54,799 nt of DNA from Paenibacillus alkaliterrae. Lineage in GTDB: Bacteria > Bacillota > Bacilli > Paenibacillales > Paenibacillaceae. Both the position numbers and the translations under genes were made by a program. Location: assembly GCF_021532375.1 (NCBI RefSeq), contig NZ_JAKGAP010000030.1, positions 1 to 54,799 of the forward strand, given 5' to 3'. Within the stretch, counting starts at the first letter, position 1. The number at the start of each line of letters is the position of its first letter. The notes beneath the pieces were generated by a model. That model was not told where the DNA came from. It made no database searches and worked only from the letters and a program-made list of their open reading frames with translations. Below are positions 9,796 through 17,511 of this stretch, one piece after another.

Positions 9796-9905
9796 ACCAA
9801 GCCTCTTAAGCAACCCGGCTGTCAGTTCATGAACAATCATGACGTAAGACCCGTGGCTTTGCGTCCCCGACTTTCGTGCGGGTTTGCCTTTTATTAATGC
9901 TTGGT
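9796..9905 (-). ncRNA. Cyclic-di-GMP-I (GEMM-I) riboswitch
   Basis: On the minus strand the core reads GGCAAACC, then a short stem closed by a GAAA tetraloop, then GGGACGCAAAGCC, ACGGGUCU and later ACAGCCGGGUUGC. These are the hallmark conserved segments of the class I cyclic-di-GMP aptamer, including tetraloop and receptor halves. A closing helix pairs ACCAAGC (9905-9899) with GCUUGGU (9802-9796). It sits about 28 bases before the chosen SLH start and within 50 bases of the promoter's start point. No intrinsic terminator follows the aptamer, although a U-rich stretch and then the ribosome binding site come directly after P1. Control of translation initiation is therefore the likely mode. It should link the whole SLH-RHS operon to the sessile/motile second messenger. 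Confidence 0.93.
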
Positions 9906-9955
9906 TAGTTCAAATCTACCATTTGGATAGTTCTTCAAATCTATTTCCAACCAGA

Positions 9956-9984
9956 ATTATACATACAGTTACATAATGTGACAA
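9956..9984 (-). promoter_or_regulatory. Sigma-A promoter of the riboswitch-SLH-RHS operon
   Basis: The -35 box TTGTCA (9984-9979) and a perfect -10 box TATAAT (9961-9956) are separated by 17 bases. The predicted start near 9949 leaves a leader of about 180 bases that contains the cyclic-di-GMP aptamer. Confidence 0.85.
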
Positions 9985-10179
9985 CCTTTTTTTGGAATTA
10001 GAGTGGAAGGAGATAAAGCAGGAGTTTGGCTATGAACAGTATCATTCGACGTATGAAGCGCACCAACACGCACACCGGGAGATGCATTTTGCTACTGAGA
10101 TCTGTTAAGCTGCGTATAGAAGAAGGGGTTAACCGGGAAAAACAAAAAAAAATTTCTCGTCCTATTATTTAGTCAATTC

Positions 10180-10446
10180 GTGTTCGTCCTGTTTACGTTC
10201 GTTTGGATCTTTTTCGCGATGATGTCGGTCATGATGTTCGATACCCCGGGCTCGGAAAAGCTGCTCTGGGCGCAAGCGCTGTTCGCCGCCATCTGGATCT
10301 ACCCGCTGGCGTTGCTTGCATCGATGATCGTCAGCTGGATCCTGTATCATTACCGGAAAATGAAAACAGCGGTTACCATAGGTATGGTCCCGCTGCTATG
10401 GGTGCTGCCTATTGTAGCACTGCTCGGCTATGCCAATCTTAGCTAG
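10180..10446 (+). CDS. Small hydrophobic membrane protein, possibly 5'-damaged
   Basis: This 88-residue product has three hydrophobic stretches (about 1-19, 30-56 and 66-86) and is not recognised. GTG at 10180 is the first permitted start, but it has no ribosome binding site and cuts into the first helix. The frame is open back to 10120, where an AAGGGG site (10123-10128) precedes a lysine-rich start of the same helix (KKKFLVLLFSQFV) that lacks ATG, GTG or TTG. The likely original start just before an A-rich run at 10144-10152 has mutated, or another codon is used. The gene ends two bases before the convergent DUF6509 gene. Confidence 0.5.
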   Translation: MFVLFTFVWIFFAMMSVMMFDTPGSEKLLWAQALFAAIWIYPLALLASMIVSWILYHYRKMKTAVTIGMVPLLWVLPIVALLGYANLS

Positions 10447-10448
10447 TC

Positions 10449-10754
10449 CTATCGGCTCGCTTCGGCCGATTCCTGAACTTGCTCCTTGCAAAACGCAAGC
10501 ACCATCTTCTCTTCGTCCTCTTCCAGCTCAAAATCGATGTACTTGTTCGACGATGTCGTCAAAAACTCATACTTTGCGATTCGTGAGGCCTCCTCTTCGA
10601 CGACATAAATGACGCGAAGCGATACGCCTTCCTCCTGATACAGCTCGTCATCCTCCGCCACATCCAGGTCAAGCATAAACTCATACCTCGATCCCGTCAA
10701 AATGCCAAATGGATCCTTCATCAGATCAACGCTATATTCCCTAACGGTAAACAT
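10449..10754 (-). CDS. DUF6509 family protein
   Basis: The product is a 101-residue acidic soluble protein starting MFTVREYSVDLMKDPFGILTG and ending in an acidic helix. The KDPFGILTG and YEF segments match what I remember of DUF6509, a family largely confined to Paenibacillus and relatives with no known function. The ATG at 10754 is chosen over an upstream GTG because AGAGGAG lies 8 bases before it. It is downstream of ppaC on the same strand, but a terminator separates them. Confidence 0.7.
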   Translation of the reverse strand: MFTVREYSVDLMKDPFGILTGSRYEFMLDLDVAEDDELYQEEGVSLRVIYVVEEEASRIAKYEFLTTSSNKYIDFELEEDEEKMVLAFCKEQVQESAEASR

Positions 10755-10789
10755 CGCAATCACTCCTCTGTTATATAAACAAAAACAAA

Positions 10790-10828
10790 AGCAGCCTGAA
10801 ACTTGGAGATCAAGCTTCAGACTGCTGC
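10790..10828 (-). terminator. Rho-independent terminator of ppaC
   Basis: On the minus strand GCAGCAGTCTGAAGC pairs imperfectly with GCTTCAGGCTGC-like sequence across a short loop and is followed by TTTTGTTTTTGTTT. It lies 23 bases past the ppaC stop. Confidence 0.8.
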
Positions 10829-10850
10829 ATATTAACGGTGCCGCGGCCTA

Positions 10851-11783
10851 TTACAGGCTGCTCAACGTTTCAGTCAGTACAGGTACGATTTGCGATTTGC
10901 GGGAAACGACGCCCTTCAATACCGCTTTGTTATCGGACAATGTTACGTTGTAAGCTTTCTCTACGGCGTGAGCCTGAGCGCCCAGAGCAAGCGCAACGGA
11001 ATCATTGTTCAGAATATCCGTTACGACAAGCACGAACAGGTCAAGGCCTTTTGTCGCGATAATGTCGCTCAGAGCTGCTTCCAGCTCCGATTGACGGGAA
11101 AGCACGTCGTTTGTGTCAACTGCGTTTACTTGCGCGATTTCGACCTTGTAGCTGCCCATTGCGAATTCTTTCGCGTCTAGGGATATCAATTGAGCGATCG
11201 TTTTGTCGCTTAGATCCGCACCTGCCTTCAGCATGTCAAGTCCATAGCTGTCAGCGTCAACGCCGGCGATTTCTGCAAGCTCGCGAGCTGCTGCTACGTC
11301 TTGCTCCGTGCAAGTCGGCGATTTGAACAGCAAGGAATCGGAAATAATTGCGGACAGCATGAGGCCTGCAATTTCTTTGCGAATGGCTACGCCGTTCTCT
11401 TTGTACAATTTATTCAAAATCGTCGCTGTGCAGCCAACCGGCTCAGCGCGGAAGTAAAGCGGAGCGCTTGTCTCAAAGTTAGCAATACGGTGGTGGTCGA
11501 TTACTTCAAGAACGCGTACGCGATCAATATCGTTCGCGCTTTGTTGACGCTCGTTGTGATCAACCAAAATAACGGTATCCGTTTCGTCGGCAACATTCTC
11601 AATTAGACGCGGTGCCGCAATTCCGAAGTAGTTCAGCGCGTATTGCGTTTCGCCGTTAACATCGCCAAGACGGATCGCTTCTACGTCAGCGCCCAGCTTC
11701 GTTTTCAGCTCCGCATAAGCAATAGCCGATGTAATCGTGTCCGTGTCCGGGTTTTTGTGCCCGAAAATAAGCGTTTTAGTCAT
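10851..11783 (-). CDS. ppaC: Manganese-dependent inorganic pyrophosphatase (family II)
   Basis: This 310-residue cytoplasmic enzyme hydrolyses pyrophosphate to phosphate and drives biosynthetic reactions forward. It has the DHH/DHHA2 architecture: the N-terminal metal motif GHKNPDTDT, a second Asp in ILVDHNE, the signature VIDHHR near residue 96, and a C-terminal DHHA2 domain ending with the substrate-binding SRKSQIVP. Length and motif order match Bacillus PpaC. AAGGAG precedes the ATG by 9 bases. A TATAAT box (11853-11858 on the opposite strand) suggests a sigma-A promoter with a short leader. It is monocistronic, ending in its own terminator. Confidence 0.95.
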   Translation of the reverse strand: MTKTLIFGHKNPDTDTITSAIAYAELKTKLGADVEAIRLGDVNGETQYALNYFGIAAPRLIENVADETDTVILVDHNERQQSANDIDRVRVLEVIDHHRIANFETSAPLYFRAEPVGCTATILNKLYKENGVAIRKEIAGLMLSAIISDSLLFKSPTCTEQDVAAARELAEIAGVDADSYGLDMLKAGADLSDKTIAQLISLDAKEFAMGSYKVEIAQVNAVDTNDVLSRQSELEAALSDIIATKGLDLFVLVVTDILNNDSVALALGAQAHAVEKAYNVTLSDNKAVLKGVVSRKSQIVPVLTETLSSL

Positions 11784-12261
11784 TTCGAGTACTCCTTAAT
11801 CGTTTTTTTGGATAGAGAGAGAACAAACGTCGCACCCAAATCCTCTTTGGTCATTATACACTAAAAACCATTATAACTTTAAGTCCACCTTATTCCTATA
11901 CTTTTACACCGAATTAGATTGTAAAATTTGTGAATAATGACTGATTAGACGATAAAGCGTTTATTCAGCGCTGTCAGTTCATTCGACATAGAGCGGATCG
12001 ATTCCGCAATGGATATGACGAACGGAATAAAGCTAAAAAGCAGATCTATTTCATGCCTTTTTCGTCTATTCGAGGAAATAGATCTACAATTTAGATCTAT
12101 CTCCTTGATTCTCTGCTGAAACACCCGCTAAAGTCCTTATATCCTGCTAATAGATCTAAAAACTAGACCAAATTACCCCGAACAATTGAAATGGAACCAA
12201 ATAGGTCTAATAATTAGATTTAATCTCCCTTGTAAGCAAGAAGCGCTGCCAAGCGCACAAA
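11784..12261. other. Intergenic region with clustered AGATCT inverted repeats
   Basis: No gene is seen in these 478 bases. The ppaC promoter lies at the left edge. Between 12042 and 12220 the motif TAGATCT or its near copies recurs about five times. AGATCTATTTC at 12042-12052 is answered by GAAATAGATCT at 12075-12085, a perfect 11-base inverted repeat. ATAGATCTA-like copies follow at 12091-12100 and 12141-12150, with a looser copy near 12205. Confidence 0.6.
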
Positions 12262-12290
12262 AGGCGGGGGAATTAGTCCTCTCCCCGCCT
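12262..12290 (-). terminator. Terminator of the isomerase/oxidoreductase operon
   Basis: AGGCGGGG and CCCCGCCT form an 8-base stem with a 13-base loop, and CCTTTTGTG follows on the minus strand. It lies 19 bases past the last gene of the 15131-12309 operon. Confidence 0.75.
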
Positions 12291-12308
12291 CTTCCTTATA
12301 TACATTTA

Positions 12309-13199
12309 CTACGCTCTAAACCCTTTCAAAAATTGAACGGCCTTGCCAATATCGCCTTCCGGATTGGTGCCGACCTCGCGTTCGATGGTCAGGTAACCGT
12401 TGTAGCCAATCTCTTGCAGGGCGCGCAGGTAGGCCGTCCAATCGACGCCGCCCTCCCCGAGCGGAACCTCTCGGAACGCTGAGCCTGATTCGGCCATCTC
12501 CGCGATCTTCTCGTGATCAAGCTCAGCCTCGTAGCCGTAATAGCCATATACGTCGCGCGGATCGATATGGCCAAGCTTCACGCCGTCCTTCGCATGCGTA
12601 TGCACAATGTATTCCTTCAACGTGTGTACGCCTTGAACCGGATCATCGCCCGTCACCATAACCATGTTGGCAGGGTCGAAGTTGACCGCTACGCCCTTCG
12701 TGCCAAGTCCGTCGAGAAATGACTTCAAATGAGCCGACGTCTCGGGTCCGGTCTCGATCGCGAAGTAAGCGTTCATGCCGTTCGCATAACGAGCCAGTTC
12801 CTCGCATGCCATATGCATCGTCTCGTATACGCGGCTGTTCCTGTCGCTAGGTACGATGCCAATATGCGTCGTAATGATGTTTGTTCCAAGCTCCATGCCC
12901 AGCTCCATAATACGCTTGGACTTGTCGATCTTCGCGCGGTTTTCCGCCGGATCCTGAAAGCCGTGTCCTCCTAAATCGCCGACTAATGCGGAAATATCAA
13001 GTCCAAGTCCTTCGATGTAGGACTTCCATTCTTTTCTCGCCGCCGTCGATAGGTTGGCAGGATCAAGCTCACCATGAACCGCGTACATTTGGACGCCGTC
13101 CGCTCCGACCTGCTTCGCTTTCAGCAAGCCTTCCTTTACGCCAACCTGAAAGCTGTCTACGATAACGCCGATTTTGTTCGTAAGTTTTGGCAATGTCAT
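12309..13199 (-). CDS. Sugar phosphate isomerase/epimerase-like TIM-barrel protein
   Basis: This 296-residue protein belongs to the xylose-isomerase-like TIM-barrel superfamily (AP endonuclease 2 fold). Candidate metal ligands follow the family order: Glu in AIETGPE, Asp in NFDPANM, His in HTHAKDG and Glu in PLGEGGVDW. The start at 13199 is preferred to one 32 codons upstream because it begins the conserved core and has GGAG just before it. The longer version would overlap the preceding gene's 3' end. It is the third gene of a minus-strand operon with another isomerase (19-base gap) and an oxidoreductase. Substrates are unknown; inositol-, keto-sugar- or glycoside-type catabolism is typical of such clusters. 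Confidence 0.85.
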   Translation of the reverse strand: MTLPKLTNKIGVIVDSFQVGVKEGLLKAKQVGADGVQMYAVHGELDPANLSTAARKEWKSYIEGLGLDISALVGDLGGHGFQDPAENRAKIDKSKRIMELGMELGTNIITTHIGIVPSDRNSRVYETMHMACEELARYANGMNAYFAIETGPETSAHLKSFLDGLGTKGVAVNFDPANMVMVTGDDPVQGVHTLKEYIVHTHAKDGVKLGHIDPRDVYGYYGYEAELDHEKIAEMAESGSAFREVPLGEGGVDWTAYLRALQEIGYNGYLTIEREVGTNPEGDIGKAVQFLKGFRA

Positions 13200-13218
13200 A
13201 TGCTCCACGCTCCTTCGG

Positions 13219-14076
13219 TTATAGTTCGTTCCATACGCGCTTAACGTAGTCGAAGCCCAGCTTCGCACCGGTCCGGCAATCTTCCATACCTTCAAACTCG
13301 ATGGAAATGAAATCGTCGTAGCCGCTTTCCTTCACCTTGCGCAGGACATCCGTCATCGCGATGTCGCCGTGACCTACGATTGCGCCGCGCAGCCAACTTC
13401 CGCTCGTCGATCTGAACCAGCCTTCTCCGGGATTATCCGTGGCAGGCCTATAGTAAAAATCTTTGACATGCACCATGGAGGCGATGCTCATATTGTTCCT
13501 AACCGCAGAAACCGGACTTTCGTCTACACACAGGAAATTTCCTACGTCAAGCGTCGTCTTGAAATTTGGACGCTCAACCGCAAGGACAAGCGCTTGTACG
13601 CGATCGCTGTGCTGGATATAGTAGCCGTGATTTTCCACGCTGGTCGTAATGCCGTATTGTGCTGCATAGTCTGCGATGGTTTGGCATGCCTCGGCTAGTC
13701 TTGGCAGCTCAGACAAGAAATTGGCGATGGACAGATCCTTCGACGAGGCTACATCATGGCGCATTTTCTTCACGCCAAGAGCAGCTGCAATATCAACCTC
13801 CCGCTTCAAGCGCCCGAGTTCCTGCTGGAATTGCTCATCGTTCAAGCCGGAGAAGTTCCCCCCGACCGCATAGCCCGACAGCTCGATGCCGCTTTCTTTC
13901 GCTTGCCTCTTGATGACATCGATCAGCTCCGGGTTTTCCGTCAGGTTAAAGCCAATCGGAACAATTTCCGCATGATCTGCACCAATGGACGCGATATAAA
14001 CAATAACATCCTGAATTGACATCTCACCGGCATGTATCGCATTAGATAAGCTGTAAGTACTGATGCCTAGTTTCAT
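13219..14076 (-). CDS. Sugar phosphate isomerase/epimerase-like TIM-barrel protein
   Basis: This 285-residue xylose-isomerase-like TIM-barrel protein has the expected ligand series: Glu in SVENHGY, Asp in TLDVGNF, His in VHVKDFYY and Glu in ISIEFEG near the C-terminus. It starts within the last codons of the oxidoreductase gene (4-base ATGA overlap), showing translational coupling. It is a paralogue of the next gene, so the operon carries two different isomerases. The exact reaction is not deducible from sequence. Confidence 0.85.
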   Translation of the reverse strand: MKLGISTYSLSNAIHAGEMSIQDVIVYIASIGADHAEIVPIGFNLTENPELIDVIKRQAKESGIELSGYAVGGNFSGLNDEQFQQELGRLKREVDIAAALGVKKMRHDVASSKDLSIANFLSELPRLAEACQTIADYAAQYGITTSVENHGYYIQHSDRVQALVLAVERPNFKTTLDVGNFLCVDESPVSAVRNNMSIASMVHVKDFYYRPATDNPGEGWFRSTSGSWLRGAIVGHGDIAMTDVLRKVKESGYDDFISIEFEGMEDCRTGAKLGFDYVKRVWNEL

Positions 14077-15131
14077 AGACGTATTTCAGCCCCTTTCTTC
14101 GCCGATTCATAGATGCCAACCAGCATTTTCATAACCTCAACGCCATCTTCGACCGGGCTGATCGGCTGCTTGCCGTTTCTCACACAGTCAATGAAGTGAC
14201 TGGTTTCATTTTTGAAAGCGCTTGGGAAATTAAAGCTTTTATGATCAATTTGCGGAGATACATTAAGAATCGTATCATTCTGCTCCGTCACGATAACTAC
14301 TTCCGGGTCGATTTCGAAGCCGCCCTTCTCGCCGAACAGCCTAACCATACCCTCATCAGACTTCGCATGCAGCGTGAAGCTGACGTCGACGAGCAGCGAA
14401 GCGCCGTTCTCGAAGCGGATAAGCGCATTCGCCATATCTTCGACTGTATTATGATTGGCGTCATAGTCTGCCGCTTGATAGAAGGACAAATTGCGGACAT
14501 TGGACCGATTACCAAGCTTATGATAAGTATTCGCGCTAACCGATACCGGCTTCGGACGGCCCATCATATACCAGCACAGGTCGATCATATGAACACCGAT
14601 ATCAATAAGCGGTCCGCCGCCGGAACGTTCGATATCGGAAAACCAGCCGCCCGGATTTCCGAGGCGTCTAATCGACGATGCTTTGGCATAATAAATTTCA
14701 CCAAACTCTCCTCTGTCGGCCATCGAGCGAAGCAGCTGCGCATTCGTATCATAGCGGCGGACGAAACCGACCTGAAGCACCTTGCCGGATTTCTCAACCG
14801 CCTCTTGAATGTGAAGCGCTTCCTCCACCGTACGGCAAAGCGGCTTCTCCACAAGTACATGCTTGCCCGCTTCGAGCGCAGCGATGCTAATTTCGGCATG
14901 TGTGTTATTCCAGGTACATATGCTGACCGCTTCAATTACCGGATCGGTCAGAAGTTCGCGGTAATCCGTGTATACTTTAGTTGCGCCGTATTTCTCGGCC
15001 GCTTTCCTCGCGCGTTCTTCATTCAAATCGCAAACCGCATAAAGGTTCGCATTCGGGTTGTCCTTATAAGCATCTAAATGAGCCGATGAGATAGAGCCTG
15101 TTCCAATGACCGCGATTTGTACCGGTTGCAT
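14073..15131 (-). CDS. Gfo/Idh/MocA family NAD(P)-dependent oxidoreductase
   Basis: This 352-residue protein has an N-terminal Rossmann domain (IAVIGTGSISSAH, residues 4-16), the family motif EKP in VEKPLCRT near residue 95, and a C-terminal substrate domain containing GGGPLIDIGVHMIDL with the usual Asp and His. The family oxidises or reduces sugars, inositols or related polyols. ATG at 15131 is chosen over one 12 codons upstream because AAAGGAGAG lies 8 bases before it. It is the first gene of the operon, divergent from an AraC regulator, which probably controls it. Confidence 0.92.
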   Translation of the reverse strand: MQPVQIAVIGTGSISSAHLDAYKDNPNANLYAVCDLNEERARKAAEKYGATKVYTDYRELLTDPVIEAVSICTWNNTHAEISIAALEAGKHVLVEKPLCRTVEEALHIQEAVEKSGKVLQVGFVRRYDTNAQLLRSMADRGEFGEIYYAKASSIRRLGNPGGWFSDIERSGGGPLIDIGVHMIDLCWYMMGRPKPVSVSANTYHKLGNRSNVRNLSFYQAADYDANHNTVEDMANALIRFENGASLLVDVSFTLHAKSDEGMVRLFGEKGGFEIDPEVVIVTEQNDTILNVSPQIDHKSFNFPSAFKNETSHFIDCVRNGKQPISPVEDGVEVMKMLVGIYESAKKGAEIRL

Positions 15132-15268
15132 CGCTAATCTCTCCTTTAATCTTGTAGGGTTTGGCATGTCTATACTTTCGTATTATAATGGTTTCAACGC
15201 AGAGCTCCATGCAGACGTGTGCGGTTTATTTGTACAATTGTGCTATTGGAAGGAGAGGAAGGATCAAG

Positions 15269-16135
15269 GTGAACAAATTTGAATCGCTTCGCGAGCCCAT
15301 GGACATGCCCGATCCCCATTTTCCGATCAAGCTGCATCGCACCAGCTTCGACCAGCAAGGAACGGTTCTCTTCCCCCCCCATTGGCACGAGCATCTTGAA
15401 TTTCTTTATTTCATAACAGGTGAAGCCTCTATTGAATGCGGCTCAACGGTCATTTCCGCATCGGCAGGCGATCTTATCGTCGTGAATAGCAATGAGCTGC
15501 ATTACGGCATAAGCTTGTCCTCCGATTTGTTCTACTATGCGCTCATCGCCGACATTTCACTGTTGCACAGCCAATTCGTTGACGCCGCCGAAACGAAGTT
15601 CATTACGCCGATAACCCAGAACCGGCTGTTGCTTCGCAATTACATCGGCGACGACAGCAAGGCGTCTCAATGTATGCTTGCGATTATTAAGGAGCTGGAG
15701 CAGCGCGAATTCGGCTATGAGCTGGCCATTAAGTCCGAGCTGTACCGGCTGTTGACGCTGCTGCTCCGTGATCACGTCGACACCGTGCTCACCCAGGACG
15801 AATACGCCGAGCGAATGAAAAATATCGAGCGCTTCGCACCGGTTTTTGAGTATATAGAGAATCGGTACAAGGATGAAATGTCGGTTGATTTGCTTGCTGG
15901 CATGGCAAGCCTTAGCCGCTTCCATTTCAGCCGCTTGTTCAAGGAGCTTAGCGGCCGCACCTTGACCGAATACATCACGATGACTCGCCTGAACAAAGCC
16001 GATTATTTGCTGCGCCACAGTCCGATGACGGTCTCGGAGGTCGCCGCTGCGACCGGCTTCAACGATATTTATTATTTTAGCCGGACGTTCAAGAAACACA
16101 AAAAAGTTTCCCCGTCCTCGTTGCGGGGAAACTAA
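15269..16135 (+). CDS. AraC family transcriptional regulator
   Basis: The product is 288 residues. The N-terminal half is a cupin-type sensor domain (FPPHWHEHLEFLYFITG, then GDLIVVNSNELHYG), and the last 100 residues contain two helix-turn-helix motifs typical of AraC/XylS (VDLLAGMASLSRFHFSRLFKE and VSEVAAATGFNDIYYFSRTFKKH). The GTG at 15269, behind GGAAGGA, is preferred to longer forms. It is divergent from the oxidoreductase/isomerase operon across a 137-base spacer and likely activates it in response to a sugar-like ligand. The last codons contain a GTTTCCCC/GGGGAAAC hairpin. Confidence 0.92.
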   Translation: MNKFESLREPMDMPDPHFPIKLHRTSFDQQGTVLFPPHWHEHLEFLYFITGEASIECGSTVISASAGDLIVVNSNELHYGISLSSDLFYYALIADISLLHSQFVDAAETKFITPITQNRLLLRNYIGDDSKASQCMLAIIKELEQREFGYELAIKSELYRLLTLLLRDHVDTVLTQDEYAERMKNIERFAPVFEYIENRYKDEMSVDLLAGMASLSRFHFSRLFKELSGRTLTEYITMTRLNKADYLLRHSPMTVSEVAAATGFNDIYYFSRTFKKHKKVSPSSLRGN

Positions 16136-16169
16136 TCTTCTAAATTAGAGCTTACCTGACAGCCCTATA

Positions 16170-16352
16170 TTATAGAACTCTTCTTGCACTGACGTAGTGA
16201 CTTGACCACCAACCGGAGTTCAAGCTGTTTATAGCTATTCCATCCTTGGATGGCGTGTTATGAATAAATTGTCCGTTACCCATATATATACAAACAAATA
16301 TAGCAGTTATGAAGCTCCCTAAATTATTCCTATGAGAGTAAATACCTAGCAT
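16170..16352 (-). pseudogene. NlpC/P60 cell-wall hydrolase remnant (C-terminal end only)
   Basis: The minus strand encodes CIYMGNGQFIHNTPSKDG, then SLNSGWWSSHYVSARRVL and a stop. This matches the end of NlpC/P60 peptidoglycan endopeptidase domains (HVGIY-GNGxxIH and a final W/YVGARRV). The catalytic Cys part and the signal peptide are missing, and the sequence upstream does not continue the domain. It is a decayed fragment about 50 residues long between the AraC gene and the next gene. Confidence 0.7.
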
Positions 16353-16492
16353 TAATAGGAGATTACAGCCTTTTATTAGAAGAGAATGAGAATTCCCTAA
16401 TGTTCGGTCAGGAAATATGTTCCTCGAAAATTACCCTCTGTTATGTGATAAGCTGTGCGAAATAATATACATTATAGAGGTGATAAACTGTA

Positions 16493-17389
16493 ATGATAAA
16501 AAAACGCTGTTTGTTCTGTGATGAAATCGTTCCGATAGAACCGAAAGGCGAACACGACAGTTATATAAGCTGTAACTGCTCGCCTGGCGGCTTCTATAGC
16601 CTATTGAGAGACAATTACGATGCAATCAACGGTTACTCCCATCAAACGAAACGCCAATTATTCCCCCTTATATCGGCGTATATCCGAGAGCAGACGGATC
16701 GTGATGAACGGGTCACACTGTCGATTGAAGATTTGGATTTGATTAAAAATTGTCCTAAAATACCGGTTTCTATTGAAGATAAAGGAGGCCGTTTGCTGCA
16801 ATATTTGTATAGACATTCTGAAGGGCCGGGTGAAGCGGTCGTCATACATCCGCTGACCCATAGCTTTAACTTGACATATTCTCCAAACCTGCAAGAGCTT
16901 GTCTATATCATTGAGAAGCTCCGCGAAGAGCAGTTAATCATAAGGGAAGGCATGACCTTCAAGCTTACGGAGATTGGATGGAGCGAAGCTGCTGCAAGAG
17001 CTGGAGGACGAAAGCTGAAATCCTGCTTCGTTTTACTTTCGGATGATCGCGAATTAAGTAAGCAATGGTCGGAAAGCGTGCTTCCAAAGCTCGAACAGTG
17101 CGGGTATTTGCCAAGCTTATTTAATCAGTCGGGGGTGGAGAACCGTGACAATCAATCCCTGCAGCTTATCTCCGAAAGCAAACTTATTATCGCAGATTTA
17201 ACTAACCTTTCACCTGAGGTTTATTTTGCAGCGGGTTATGCGCTCGGCATGAATGTTCCGGTCATATGGACTGTAAAACATAACGACAGGGATAAGCTGA
17301 ACGTTCAAACCCGGCTTATCCGTCCTTTCGTTTGGGACACGGCCGAGGAATTGGCCGTATTGCTGCAGCAGCGATTGAGTAAATCATGA
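16493..17389 (+). CDS. Cys-motif protein with TIR/deoxyribosyltransferase-like C-terminal domain
   Basis: The product is a 298-residue soluble protein. The N-terminus has paired cysteines (C6-x2-C9 and C27-x-C29), suggesting a small zinc ribbon. The middle (about 45-175) is helical and winged-helix-like. Residues about 180-295 (KSCFVLLSDD, then ESKLIIADLTNLSPEVYFAAGYALGMNVPVIW, then FVWDTAEEL) resemble the TIR-like or nucleoside-2-deoxyribosyltransferase-like nucleotide-binding domain found in bacterial stress and immune proteins; the Asp-Leu-Thr, x-N/S-P-E-V-Y-F and GYA-GM features fit. It stands alone, so the activity is unknown. The gene is preceded by a GAGGTG ribosome site. It could be a sensor/effector (defence-like) or a regulatory nucleotide hydrolase. 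Confidence 0.65.
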   Translation: MIKKRCLFCDEIVPIEPKGEHDSYISCNCSPGGFYSLLRDNYDAINGYSHQTKRQLFPLISAYIREQTDRDERVTLSIEDLDLIKNCPKIPVSIEDKGGRLLQYLYRHSEGPGEAVVIHPLTHSFNLTYSPNLQELVYIIEKLREEQLIIREGMTFKLTEIGWSEAAARAGGRKLKSCFVLLSDDRELSKQWSESVLPKLEQCGYLPSLFNQSGVENRDNQSLQLISESKLIIADLTNLSPEVYFAAGYALGMNVPVIWTVKHNDRDKLNVQTRLIRPFVWDTAEELAVLLQQRLSKS

Positions 17390-17511
17390 ATTACATATAT
17401 CGAGCGGCGAGCATACCCAAAAGGTATGATAACTTAATAAAATAGATATTTTAAATATAGCGTATGAAATGTTAGCATTCAATTAACGATTAGTAAAGGG
17501 AGATGGGCCAT

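Noticed and set aside
9769..9840. ATG at 9840 as start of the SLH protein
   Set aside because: It falls inside the cyclic-di-GMP aptamer and is not preceded by a ribosome site; ATG at 9768 has one and begins the signal peptide.
10032..10172. 46-codon ORF (MNSIIRRMKRTN...) with an AGGAG upstream
   Set aside because: Basic, low-quality sequence without relatives known to me. Another frame here reads EIKQEFGYEQYHSTYEAHQ, perhaps an old coding remnant; neither is convincing.
16096..16131. GTTTCCCC/GGGGAAAC hairpin as a terminator of the AraC gene
   Set aside because: It lies inside the coding end and the downstream side is not T-rich; only the minus-strand side has a T-run, where no gene ends.
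17400..17511. T-box or attenuator upstream of ilvE
   Set aside because: No T-box consensus or leader peptide was found in the 110-base spacer.
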